DNA of 64,000 nucleotides, from positions 102,466,948 through 102,530,947 of the forward strand of contig CM024755.1 of NCBI GenBank assembly GCA_014218235.1, in the 5' to 3' direction. This stretch comes from Colocasia esculenta. Lineage: Eukaryota; Streptophyta; Magnoliopsida; Alismatales; Araceae. Under the pieces are notes generated by a model. It did no database searches. It was not told where the DNA came from and was given only the letters and a program-made list of their open reading frames with translations. Of this stretch, positions 11,595-21,743 are shown in pieces. Numbering within the stretch: position 1 is the stretch's first letter; every line of letters starts with the position of its first letter. Position numbers and translations under genes: made by a program.

Positions 11595-14559
11595 TATAGC
11601 AACCTGAATTTTTGAGAAAAATAAAAATTTAAATAATAAATTAAAAACTCAGCTAAAGGGATATTCAATGAAAAGAGTATTAAATAAAACCCATTAAATG
11701 AAAAAGAGTAATGGGCTTTGCTTAATGGATCCTCTAGAACTTATTGGGTCAAAAATATGAATTTACAAAGGGAGAATAATAAGAAAATATCCCAAATTCG
11801 GAGTTTAATTATCTCCTAATTGGAAAGGGGTTATTAAAGCAATAAAAGTGGCAATTAGAGTGGGAATTGGATTCCTAAACCTACTCCATATAGTCTAGCA
11901 CGAATTTAGATACTATCCTAACCCAATTAGAGATTGGAAAGCAAGAGAGGAAAGGTGGAGTTAGGAAATCTCGTAATTAAGAGGAATTTGAGTAGTAGTA
12001 GGAATAGGAACTTGTATTTATATAAATACATCTCTTAAAACCCTCTTGGCTGACCCTAGCTCGTTGCCAAAGGTTGTTGGACGTGGAGAAGAGGCCAAGG
12101 AGGAGAGAATCTCGTGGGGAGAAGGAGTTCTTGGAGCTTCTTCCTCGTTCTTAGAGATTTTAACCCTAGAAGACAAATCGAGTCAAAAGTAGGCATTCTC
12201 ATGAGCATAAACTATGAAACTTTTTCTGTAGGATGTCTCGTCTATCAGGAGCAAAAGCCCTTTGGTTTCGTAATTTTCCAACGAGCATATCTTTTGTTCT
12301 TGATTTTTCATGTTATGCAACTTACATGACCCCAAACCCTCTTCTTAACTATTGATCTCCTTGTATACTCAACCCCATGCTACGAGATTTTTACTGTAGG
12401 AACTGATGCATGTTAGGCATCGTTTGCCCCTGAAAGCCCTAATTTTTGTTGAGCATGTTGCTCGAATTAAATCAATCTTGCTCTCTGTATCATGTTCTGT
12501 GTTACTCGTTATTATTCATGCTCAAACCATGTTCAAACCATGCTCTCTCTCTAATTCCTATTTACTGGAAGTACTCTCGCATGTCTAGTTTCATTTTCCC
12601 TTGGTTTCATGATTTTTCATCGTGTATACAATTAGTTATGATTTTCTGAACGACCATGTATCAAAATCTGATATTTCTGGACCGCAATCCAAGATAGAGC
12701 AGAACTCTGTCAGACTTAGTCCACGGACCTGAGAATGCGACGGCCCGACAGGTCGCATTCTCAAGCCCGTCGCGACGCCTCAGCTTGTCGCGTTCTAAAC
12801 GCGACAGTACCCTATGTCGCGTTCTGGTCTTCTGTCCTGGCAGCCCTGTCGTGACCCTTTTCAGGCCTTGTCGCGATCTGCCCTGACCCTGTCGCTACCC
12901 TTACTGGCCTACGTCGCGTTCACAGGACTTTGCATGAAAACCCATAAAATTTGTTACTCCCACTTTCAAAAATATTCTTACGCCTTTTTAACAGTCATAC
13001 ACGCAGTAAAAACACCTGTTTTAAAAGGAGCTATATTGAATGCTTTAAAATACATATTCACGACTTCTTTTCTGTCTATGATTTCTCTTACACATGCACA
13101 CACATGAACCATCCATATATGGCTGAAATCTAGCATAAAATATCTCATAATGTATCTGGTAATTTATTGTAATAAAGTATATTAATTGCCCCATTTTAAA
13201 GGACTTGTATTCGTTTCTTGCGTTGTTTATATACCGATATCGACGCTCCACTGTTCTAGAATTCCTCTAGAACGTCGAGCACTTGTTTCTATATACACAC
13301 TTTCTTGGCTTGGATGAACTCTCCGTCGGATACTCCTTCTGCCGAACTAGTGAGTCTTTATTCAAGGCCTCCGTAAGTCTCCTCTGATCATGGATTCCGA
13401 CATGGTCGACGAGCCGGTTGTACCCTAACACCTATTACACCCTTTAGGGATCAATATGGTCCAAATGGCTATTAGAAGTTCGCTCTCATCTCGAATCATG
13501 CTGGACCTCTGGACCTGTGCTTAACATGGCTCGTGGTAGGGTCGTGAGTTCCACCTGACTGCCAACACCATGTGCGCGTGTTGTGCAACTGTTACTATTG
13601 CCTGTTTACTCGGAGAGTTACGTGCATTGTCCCTTAGCCCTCATCTATACTCTACTCGCTCATCTATTCACGTTCACTCTACTATCTCGTCTATTCATCT
13701 AGTACTCTCATCTATTTCTTGGTACTCTATTTGGCCATTAAATTGATTGTCTACGATAAAACCATGACTATGCTAGGCAACATTATAAGGGCCCAGTCTG
13801 GTCCTTGGGAGGAGCACCTGAAGGGCTATAACTCGCGGGGGTCTAATGATCTGGGTGATGGCATACACCTAACGCATGAACACGCAAGATTCGATCTATG
13901 GCAATCAATTAATCAAACAGTCAATTATTGGTTTACTTGAATCTCATGGTTGAAAGAATATCGACCAACACTTGCTATCGTGACTTGTGCACTGAAGTGC
14001 AACTTTACTTGTTATCTTGTTATACGGCCAATCCGATATCAAAACTTGTCGTGCTATACTCTCGTGCATTGTGCTATTGTCCCTCATTATCGTGTACCAG
14101 TACTTTCTATATGTTTCTCGTTATTCTCTCTAATTATCCTACTTTATAATACATTAATCACTTAAAGCATGCTTGATCCTGAGATTTAAGTCCTACTGGT
14201 CGTTATCGCTTACCCTGCGTTATTTGTCGTTGTGTTCTCAAGTGAGACCGAGGATGAACCATACACTCAAGAGGACGGGAACGACCTGGAGTGATGTCTT
14301 GAGTACCCTAGCGTCCTATTGCTATATTTAGCGTTGTAGTAGTTAGGATTGAAGTTTAGTCTTTTACTTTCTTTCAATGTAATTGGGCCCTATAGATTGG
14401 CTCTGATATTAATGGTTGTAACTAGGCATTGGAATGTATTAATGAAATGAATTTGCTTTAGTATTATTCATTGTGCAATGGTTTGATGTCTAGCGCTCGC
14501 TCTATATCCGTTCACTTGCAACTACCTCGCGTTCCGATATTCCGTGTCGGGGCGTGACA
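11595..14559 (+). mobile_element. Gypsy solo LTR (family F-like) in ORF3 of A
   Basis: It starts TATAGCAACC (a mutated TG) and ends GGGCGTGACA. It is flanked by perfect 5-bp target duplications AGTTG (11590-11594 and 14560-14564). No internal region or second LTR is present, so it is a solo LTR made by LTR-LTR recombination. A TATA-like stretch lies at 12017-12027. It is distantly related to the LTRs at 36021-43605: both contain CTGGACCGCAATCCAAGA, similar ends and a GTCGCGAC array. No coding sequence is credible. Confidence 0.85.
12737..12920 (+). repeat. GTCGCGAC-type dyad array in solo LTR
   Basis: About ten copies of GTCGCGAC or variants lie here. The last four start at 12848, 12870, 12891 and 12913, a 21-22 bp step; three earlier ones are 17-18 bp apart. 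The array lies about 700 bp after the TATA-like box, so it would be transcribed. Confidence 0.6.
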
Positions 14560-14591
14560 AGTTGCCTCCTCCTCCTCCTCCATCTTCATGA

Positions 14592-14852
14592 TGCTCCTTT
14601 TATTTTGATGATGTCAAAGGGGGAGAAGGGTGTAATGAGTGCTACTTTAATTCTGGTTGTTGGTTTAAACATTGAATGTTATGCTTGCTCATTTTGGGAA
14701 TTGAAAATTGAATGATATGTTTGCTCTTGATGTGATGTGAATTTGTGATGTAATTGTTGTTTTTGCATGCAATGGAATGATGTACATGACTGCCTTAAAA
14801 CATCATGTTTGAGTAAACAAAAAATGATTAATGAATCATAGTTGCCATCATC
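14592..14852 (+). other. 3' untranslated region of element A
   Basis: AT-rich non-coding DNA between the ORF3 stop and the polypurine tract. It contains a second purine tract, AAAGGGGGAGAAGGG, at about 14608-14622. I see nothing else in it. Confidence 0.6.
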
Positions 14853-14865
14853 AAAAAGGGGGAGA
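14853..14865 (+). other. Polypurine tract of element A
   Basis: AAAAAGGGGGAGA directly before the LTR start TGTTGGATC is the expected plus-strand primer. Confidence 0.85.
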
Positions 14866-14866
14866 T

Positions 14867-16235
14867 TGTTGGATCTCTTGTTTTGATGATGTTTAACTAT
14901 GATCCATACAAATGTGAAAATCATTCTTTAATTATATCTAACATTATTTTCCATGTGTAGCTCACAGAAATGTTCATATGATGACAGTGATGTCGACACA
15001 ATTCAGATAGTGTGCTGACACATGACTCAATCCCAGAGCAAATAAACATGAAAGCAAGTCAGTTGTGTCGACACATGTTCAGTAGTGTCAAGACATCCCA
15101 TGCATTCAGTAAATAGTGAGGTATGAAAGAGCCAGTGGTGTCGACACAATTTGGTTGTGTCGACACATCTTATGTATCAAGGAAGCAGTCAGAGAACTTA
15201 AGTGCCAGTGGTGTCGACACAGGATGATTGTGTGTCGAACTTCCTGTCCCTCCCAAAAGCTTGTTTTGCAGCCAGTGAAAAGTGTGTCGACATAAATGCA
15301 AAGTGTGTCGACACAACTCATCTGTCAAGGTTGTCAGGACACAAAGCTAGGAACATGTGTCGACACACATCTCATGTTGTGTCGACACACTTCAACTATT
15401 TTTCCAGATCTGAGTTTAAGGACATGTGGATGATTTTTGTTGAAGGCTTTTGAGTGGGAATTTTTTGTGCCCCCAAATTCCAAGGCATTTCGTGGACACA
15501 TGGACTATAAATGCCCATCATCCACTCATCTCTTGGGGGACACACACATCAGTTCTCTCAACTCCAAGAAGCAGAAGGCAATTTTAGAGAGTGGCTTCAT
15601 TCTGGAGAATTGCGCCCAGATATGAAGAATTGGGAGATCCAAGCACCTTGGCTGATCAATCTCAAGTGGAATTCCCAGATTCCAGAGTCTACATCCTGGA
15701 GCTGAAGCTAGAGATCTGAACTCTCATCTGGAAGCAGAACAGGGGGGAATCGAACCAGACTTCTTCAATTTGCAATTCAAGTGTTTTGTCTAGTTCCTTA
15801 CTTCAAACTCAATTCTTGGTGTGTGTTTTGTGAAATTGAAGGAATTATTGTGCTCAATTTCACGTGTGTGTGTTTAGATCTGAGATCTCTATCATCTCAG
15901 ATTGTGTGTGGTGTAGTGTGATCTATTTTGAACTGGCGACATAAACCACTTTGTGTGTGTGTGTGGATGGTGGATGTAAGATACACAATTGTGTAATCCG
16001 AACCACCCTAAATCCTTGTGCCATTGTGGTTTGATTGCTTGTGCATTAGATGTTTAGTAGGCTCACTGCTATCACATCATTTGATCAGTCTAAACTGTTC
16101 AGAATTATGCTTAAGTCTTAGATCCAAGCTTCATATTAATTTCTCTTAGTTTCTAATGAAGTAAATTTTGAATTCAATGAAATCTATTCAACCCCTCCCC
16201 CCTTCTAGATTTCATCATAGCTGTTTTCCGCAACA
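14867..16235 (+). repeat. 3' LTR of element A, complete
   Basis: It starts TGTTGGATC after the polypurine tract and ends CCGCAACA, giving 1369 bp with TG...CA ends. Homology to 1-1191 is continuous from 15042. The U3 dyad array is at 14990-15388, a TATA box TATAAAT at 15506-15512, and the C-tract plus TTCTAG landmark at about 16186-16210. Scattered substitutions and short indels separate the two LTRs, so the insertion is not recent. Confidence 0.95.
14990..15388 (+). promoter_or_regulatory. Six-pair GTGTCGACAC array, right LTR of A
   Basis: Pairs begin at 14990, 15065, 15138, 15211, 15284 and 15357, a 73-75 bp period. The partner of each lies 19-22 bp downstream. Some copies are mutated, for example GTGTCAAGAC at 15085 and a one-base deletion at 15232. 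The last copy ends 118 bp before the TATA box. Confidence 0.8.
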
Positions 16236-17736
16236 TTTCTGGGGGATCGTTTGCAAGAGCGTGAAGGTTGAATCAAGGCGTGGAAAATCATCTCTTTGGC
16301 CTGGTCGAGGAGGGCTTCTTCAACAAATTCGATCTTCAAGGGTTTTTAGAGAGGCATGTAACTTAGGGGTTTCATCCCTAGACCTATCACCTAGAGTTTT
16401 AGGATTTTCCAAATTTTTATCTTGTGTCCTGGACCACCAAATTCTCTATTTTTCTGTGTTCGGTCTGCACTTTCTGCAGACAAGAGGTTGACAGCAACAT
16501 CCTTGCCATCAAGTTCTTGAGTTGTCGGTAGTCGATTTTGCCGTTAACCCATCCTGACGGCAAGCCCCTTGCCGTCAAGCTCTTCTGATTTTCCAGAACA
16601 GTGTTTTCAACCCATGTGATGTGATCTTTCGAGGATTTTTTGAATGTATGTATATGTTTATAAAATTTGGCCTTATCAGATATGTTTAGTAGATCAAACC
16701 ATGATGTCTGATAATTTCTTGAATATATTTGTAAATTATATATTTTCTATTTCAATTAAAGAAGCATGTTAAAGTCAGATTTAAATTCGGGATAAATATG
16801 TATGATGTGTGATATTGTCACAGAAATTTTCCATGGACTTAGGATTATGTATGCATGTTTCAAGGCTGTTAGGATCGTCAGTTCACTGTCTACCATGTCT
16901 AATTGAATTATCTTGTTAAACTACATGAGATCTCTGTTAAATATAAAAAAATAGGTGTACTATTGATAAAATTCTGAAAAATTAATCATCTGATGTACTT
17001 TATGCGTAGAGTTTATGGTTAAAATTTGAACATATTCTGAAATCAGTAAGTACTTTTTGCAATTATAAGTTATTAAAAGTCATATTTAGTAGGATTAATC
17101 ATGAAACAATATTTTCTGTAGATTAGTATCATGTTTAGGTTCTGTTAAGCATGTTTTAGTACTGTTAGATAGTCATAACAAATTTTGTAACCTGAAATAT
17201 ATGTGTTTGAATTATGAGTATGTGAATGGACTATAAAGTGCATGTAAAATAGTGTTAACCATGTGATTAATTGGAATAATGTGATTAAGTGAATTCTATG
17301 CCGAAATTGACACTGCTACCATAGAAGGCTGTGGATCCGTACTGTAGAAAAGTCTCTATGGGAAGGCTCAATGTGTATGTGATATCTTGTGGGCATCATG
17401 ATGAAATCCTAGAGGTGGACAAGTACCACTGGTTAGGGTGGAGAGGGCTTCTCCCGGTTCTGCATAGTTACCAAGATTCGTCACTAAAATGCCTAGGTGA
17501 TAGGTATGTGTTATGTGCCATGTGTGTCCTTTATGGTGGTTGGACTATGTGTCACAGAAAAATAATGTGTAAAAATGTGAACTATGTGTGAAGGTGCCAA
17601 GTGATTATGTGAAAGTGATGTGCTAATGTGAAATAATGTGAAACCATGTAATTATGTTATATTTATGTTAAAATAGCAAGAAAAATGTGAGAATATATGA
17701 TATGAAAGCATGTGGAATGTGATAGATACCATGCTT
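16236..17736 (+). repeat. Plus-strand family-E gypsy LTR fragment
   Basis: This is the reverse-complement counterpart of about 18450-20110. Shared landmarks include the pyrimidine-rich CTGCAGACA region, the TTGCCGTTAA motifs and the block at 17315-17500 about AAGTACCACTGGTTAGGG. Element A sits at its left edge and a minus-strand LTR cuts it at 17737, so both LTR ends are missing. It has no coding capacity; short open frames here are not supported by any domain. Confidence 0.75.
16488..16578 (+). repeat. TTGACGGCAA-type dyad array in family-E LTR
   Basis: Six motif copies have centres near 16492, 16507, 16526, 16542, 16558 and 16573, steps of 15-19 bp. The last two form a perfect 10-bp stem, TGACGGCAAG/CTTGCCGTCA, with a CCC loop at 16555-16577. 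The minus copy has a similar 10-bp pair at 19867-19894. Confidence 0.55.
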
Positions 17737-20356
17737 GTGACGACCCTCCTTATACCAGTACGGTTATACCAACCCACGTCGATATAGAGAGCGTTGCCAC
17801 AGTGGGACATTTACCCATCACATTTATTAGGTCTAGATGTACATAAATATGAACACATAACATCGGAATAAAAGAACTGGAAATAAATATCTTATTCCAT
17901 CATCAACATTTATCCACAGTCTATATAGTACAAAAAGAAACTAACTATTTCATAACTAAGAAATTAAAATGAAGTACATTGTCCACAACTTGCAGTTAAA
18001 TAAATTACATGAATTCAACGTAGTAAAAATCCTCCTTTATTACATACTATGAAAAGGAAATGCAATAAAGTGAATCTCCGCAAGCAATCTCCTACTCTCG
18101 TTCCGAGTTACTCCGAACTAACTCTTCGGATGAAGTAGAGACACCTGCACCTGTACGCCGAAGCAAGAATGAGTCCAAAGATTCAGCAAGTAATTTCCCA
18201 TACATTAAGCATACATACATCACATGGCATTTTACTCTTTAACAATTTCAAAGGTACATGTACGTGGACTTAAACAATCTTTAAGGAAAACCTAACATGA
18301 TACTTCTATCAATTTCATGACACATAGTACATAGTTTATATTCATATCATAATAATAAACCTATCACATGCTTTCTACACAATTTCTAACATACTATCTA
18401 GATTCACATTCATGTTGCATCATAATGGCAATTAAACATGGAGTTTTACACATAAAGGAAAAATGTTCCTAACATGGATTCTATGTACTTTTCCACATGC
18501 ATATCACTTTTATAAACATAATAAGCTTGCTGTTTTGACAAAATTTTAGCGCATTTATAAACATAATTACAGTTCCACATGTCAACACAATAATTCACAT
18601 ATCCATATGCTTACTTTCCTATTTACACAATTTATACATTCACTTTTCACATAAACACAAATTCACATTGTTATCATTATATGTCGTGACACATAGTCCG
18701 AACCACCTCTATAAGGACACACACTTATCACATCACACACATATCTATCACCTAGCATTACAGTGATAAATCTTAGTTACCGTGCAGAACCGGGAGAAGC
18801 ACTCTCCACCCTAACCAGTGGTACTTGTCCACCTCCAGGATTTTATCCCAATGCCCATGGGATTTCACTTACTCATATGAACCTTCCCGTAGGGAGTTTA
18901 CTACGGTACAGCTCCTCAGCCCTCTAAGGTAGCAGTGTCACCCATAGCACATTTACACATTTTTCTCATTTTAAAACACACACTTAATACATTGTTTTAA
19001 ACACATGTTATCACAAAATCACATATTTTAGGTTTACCTAGCATGGTACTACTGTTTATAGAGTTAAACAATTGCAATTTGATTCAAATCATGCTGTAAT
19101 TAACTAGATTATTGTTAATTACTCTAAACATGCTCTAATTGATTTTTTCATGATAAAATAATGAATTCAGTACCTACTGTTGTCCAATTTACATGAAAGT
19201 TTAACCACAGGCTGTTTACAGATAAAGCATCATCCATACAAATTTTCATATTTTTCAGAGTCATACACAATTTATGATAAATAAAACATTTATTCTGTCA
19301 AATTTATGAAGTCATCAATTAATCATGGTACACAGTGCCAAGTACATATTCCTCTATTCTAAAACTTGTATATAATAGTCATGATACTACATACAATTCT
19401 TGAGAATTAATTTGGCATCATATAATTTATTGAAGATTTAAAATTGATCGTGCATACTTACTATTTTACAGTTCAAAAATTATAATTATCTACACTGACA
19501 GCAAAAAATTTCCAAATTTTCATGGTATGAATTGGTATCTACCAACATTGTACAGAAATCCTATGACACTTAAATTCCACATGAATCACATAAACAGAAA
19601 TTTACAATGTTAAAACCCTATCTGATAGTTAATTCATAGAATTTTAATAAATAAAACATTCCACGAAATTTCACAGAAATTTTACAACATGATTCTCTAG
19701 ATGTATTACGTAACATATAAAATTTACAGTATATCCTCATGCACAAAAATCTGGAAAATAATTTATAAAGAACAGACAGACATACTGTCCCTGCCTGAAG
19801 AACTCAACGGCACACAGGTGGCCGCCTACCAGTTAACGACAACAAAGGCTGCCACCAACTTCGGATCTTAACGGCATCAAAGATTGCCGTTAAGTTCCTG
19901 TCTGCAGAAAAATAGATAGAACTCACAAAATCGAAGAGAAAGGGGGTTCCAGGACTCAAATAAATTCTGGAAAAATACCTAGGACCTACTAGACGCATGT
20001 ATGAATAGTGTGGAGGATTTACTTGCCTTCAAAAAATTCTACAATCAGTGAATCAAGTCGGAGAAGCCCTCCTCGGTCTGAGCCAAAGAGTCCCCGAAGT
20101 CCTCCAAATCCGGGTTTTGAGATGGTCTTTAAGGTCCACCGGGGTTGGGAAGACGCTCTTCGATGTCCAGTCTTCCTTCCAGTCAAAGAAGAAGGCTGGA
20201 TGATGCCTCCAATCGTCAGATCCTTGGGTCTAAAGTTTCAGGTTTCGCACATGAAAGTTAGGGTTTTGACAAAGAGCCAAAAGGACCCAACAACGCCCCA
20301 AACTGAGTCTTTTATAGAGTTAGGGTCGAAGACGCGCTTAGGGTAGGCTAGGTTAC
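17737..20356 (-). repeat. Minus-strand family-E gypsy LTR, cut by gap
   Basis: It begins TGTGACGACCCTCC on the plus strand, the reverse of an LTR 3' end, and is collinear with the LTR at 32911-35490. A minus-strand TATA-like TATAAAA lies at 20310-20316. The LTR runs into the N gap, so its 5' end is not seen. It may be the 3' LTR of the gypsy element at 30403-35490, interrupted by element B. Because the gap hides the join, this pairing is inference. The stretch is otherwise non-coding and AT-rich. Confidence 0.75.
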
Positions 20357-20456
20357 NNNNNNNNNNNNNNNNNNNNNNNNNNNNNNNNNNNNNNNNNNNN
20401 NNNNNNNNNNNNNNNNNNNNNNNNNNNNNNNNNNNNNNNNNNNNNNNNNNNNNNNN
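20357..20456. other. Assembly gap of 100 N
   Basis: Exactly 100 unknown bases, a common scaffold placeholder, so the true size is unknown. By structure, the gap should contain the end of ORF3 and the 3' LTR of element B, and perhaps more gypsy sequence. Any frame read through it is meaningless. Confidence 0.98.
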
Positions 20457-21442
20457 TTTCTGAATATTCTTAAAGGTGTAGATGTTGGATTTAGGGATAG
20501 ACTGGGATTTCTCATTATCTAAAGGCACACCAAAGTGCTGGAACACTGAAGTCAGGTGTGCAGCATATGGAAGAGATCTCTTGAGGTCTTTCCTGGTTGT
20601 TTCAGATATAATTTGATACAATATTACATGGAGATTGATTTTGATGTCTTTTACCATGCAATAGAGAATGAACCTCTGTATATCTGTTAGCCTGTCCCTT
20701 CCACCACCTTGAGGGGTAATTATTGTGGTCAACATATGGTGGATGACCCTCAACACAGGGGGAAATGTGTTTGTGTTGAATTTGGTGACAAAGGTTTGTT
20801 TGGGATCAGATTTATCAGCAGGAAGGCCTGTCATGATGGTATAAGCTTCATGAAGATCAAATTCGAAATTATGATAATCTGCCCCTTCATCTGGTACTTT
20901 GAAAATTGAGGCAGCTATGTCTGTGGGCAAGTCAATAGCAATCCCCTTAACCTTTGACTGAAACCCTTCATCTGTGCATTTCAAGTTCTTGTAGAATTCC
21001 CTAACAAGTCTTGGATAGATAATTTGAAATTCAGAAATAAAGAGTAACCAAGACTGAAAAGAGAAGTAGGTCTGAATTTCTGGAAAGTATTTGCTAGCTG
21101 AATATCTGTCAAATCCACTTTTCTGGGCTTCAGAATTAGCTTGGCTTCACTAATGGTGTCTTGAGACTTGGAAGACTCAGACGAAGATGATGATGATGAC
21201 TCTGTAGAATCTCCAGAAGAGGAGCCCGGATTCTCAGGTCTAGAAACCCTACCTCTGCCCGAAGAAGAGGGTCTACCTCTCTTGGCTGCTGGCTGAGGTG
21301 CAGAGGAGGACCCTGGTTGCTCTGCAGGGTCATTGCGCCTTTTGGTTCTTCTTTCGAATTGAGGAACATCATCCTCTGCCGGAACTGGCCTAGATGAGGC
21401 CTGAGATCTTGCTCCACGGCGAGGACCCATTTTTCTCACCAT
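20457..21442 (-). pseudogene. ORF3 of element B, truncated by gap
   Basis: The likely start is the ATG at 21430 (MGPRRGARSQ), which aligns with ORF3 of A; an earlier in-frame ATG lies at 21442. The N terminus is basic, then rich in serine and acidic residues. The core has LILKPRKVDLTDIQLANTF, DEGFQSKVKGIAIDL, FDLHEAYTIMTGLP and TIITPQGGGRDRLTDIQRF, the plant-transposon-protein domain. One missing base in a C run near 21082 shifts the frame; otherwise the protein reads well up to the gap. The C-terminal coiled-coil part is not in the assembly. Its function is unknown; no enzyme motif is visible to me. Confidence 0.82.
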
Positions 21443-21562
21443 GGTTGCAAGAATGGAGTGGAATCGGGAGTTGATGAAGGAGAAGAGAGACGATTGAGAA
21501 AGGTATGTGATTGAGAGAGAAGATGTGGAATTTCTTGCCGGAAATGAGAGAAAAAGACCGTC

Positions 21563-21743
21563 GGGTCGACCTGATGCCTAAAAAAGGGTTTGCAGTGGTG
21601 CAATACCCCGCAGGAACAACAAGGGCTTATCCGGAACCCACGATTTAAAAAGGTCTGGCAAGGGGGCAGTGTCGACACTGGAAGACTGTAGTGTCGACCT
21701 GACCTAGGGTGTGTGTCGACACGGGATAGGATGGTGTCGACCT
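21563..21743 (-). promoter_or_regulatory. 21-22 bp GTCGAC lattice upstream of ORF3 (B)
   Basis: Copies start at 21669, 21691, 21713 and 21734 (22, 22 and 21 bp), with a lone copy at 21563-21572. The nearest array edge is 239 bp from the ATG at 21430 and the lone copy is 133 bp from it. Element A has 242 and 130 bp. The DNA between motifs is not similar, so the spacing itself is conserved. Confidence 0.65.

Larger units (their letters stand above)
9646..14591 (+). pseudogene. ORF3 of element A, split by a solo LTR
   Basis: The frame starts MAPKQTPKRGARSRAA and matches ORF3 of element B (MGPRRGARSQASS). A basic low-complexity N terminus is followed by the core (about 10020-10720: ILKPRAVDLSDQDLANAFPEF, EGFKSEVKGVKI, FDLHETYTLLTGLP, TIITPQGGGRNRL). 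This is the plant-transposon-protein domain (Transposase_32 type) of SIRE-like elements, of unknown biochemical function. A proline- and glutamine-rich stretch and a coiled coil (about 11000-11230) follow. At least four in-frame stops are present. A gypsy solo LTR (11595-14559) interrupts the gene; without it the frame ends in a proline run and TGA at 14589-14591. Confidence 0.82.
1..16235 (+). mobile_element. Copia element A, SIRE/Maximus type, with nested insertions
   Basis: The order on the plus strand is LTR, Met-tRNA primer site, gag, protease, integrase, RT, RNase H, long spacer, ORF3, polypurine tract, LTR. This order, with a third ORF after pol, is typical of the SIRE/Maximus lineage of plant Ty1/copia. 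The right LTR is complete and the left LTR begins before the window. Two later insertions split the element: a minus-strand LINE in the integrase and a gypsy solo LTR in ORF3. Many stops and frameshifts mean it cannot encode working proteins. The base after the right LTR is family-E gypsy LTR sequence, so A inserted into an older LTR. Its target duplication cannot be checked because the left flank is outside the window. Confidence 0.93.

Noticed and set aside
16236..16240. TTTCT as target duplication of element A
   Set aside because: The left flank of A is outside the window, so it cannot be confirmed.
17331..17591. An 86-codon frame in the family-E LTR
   Set aside because: The other two copies of this LTR region do not keep it open; it is LTR sequence.
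20238..20984. A long minus-strand frame of 248 codons
   Set aside because: It reads through 100 N and joins ORF3 of B to family-E LTR; only the part right of 20457 is real.
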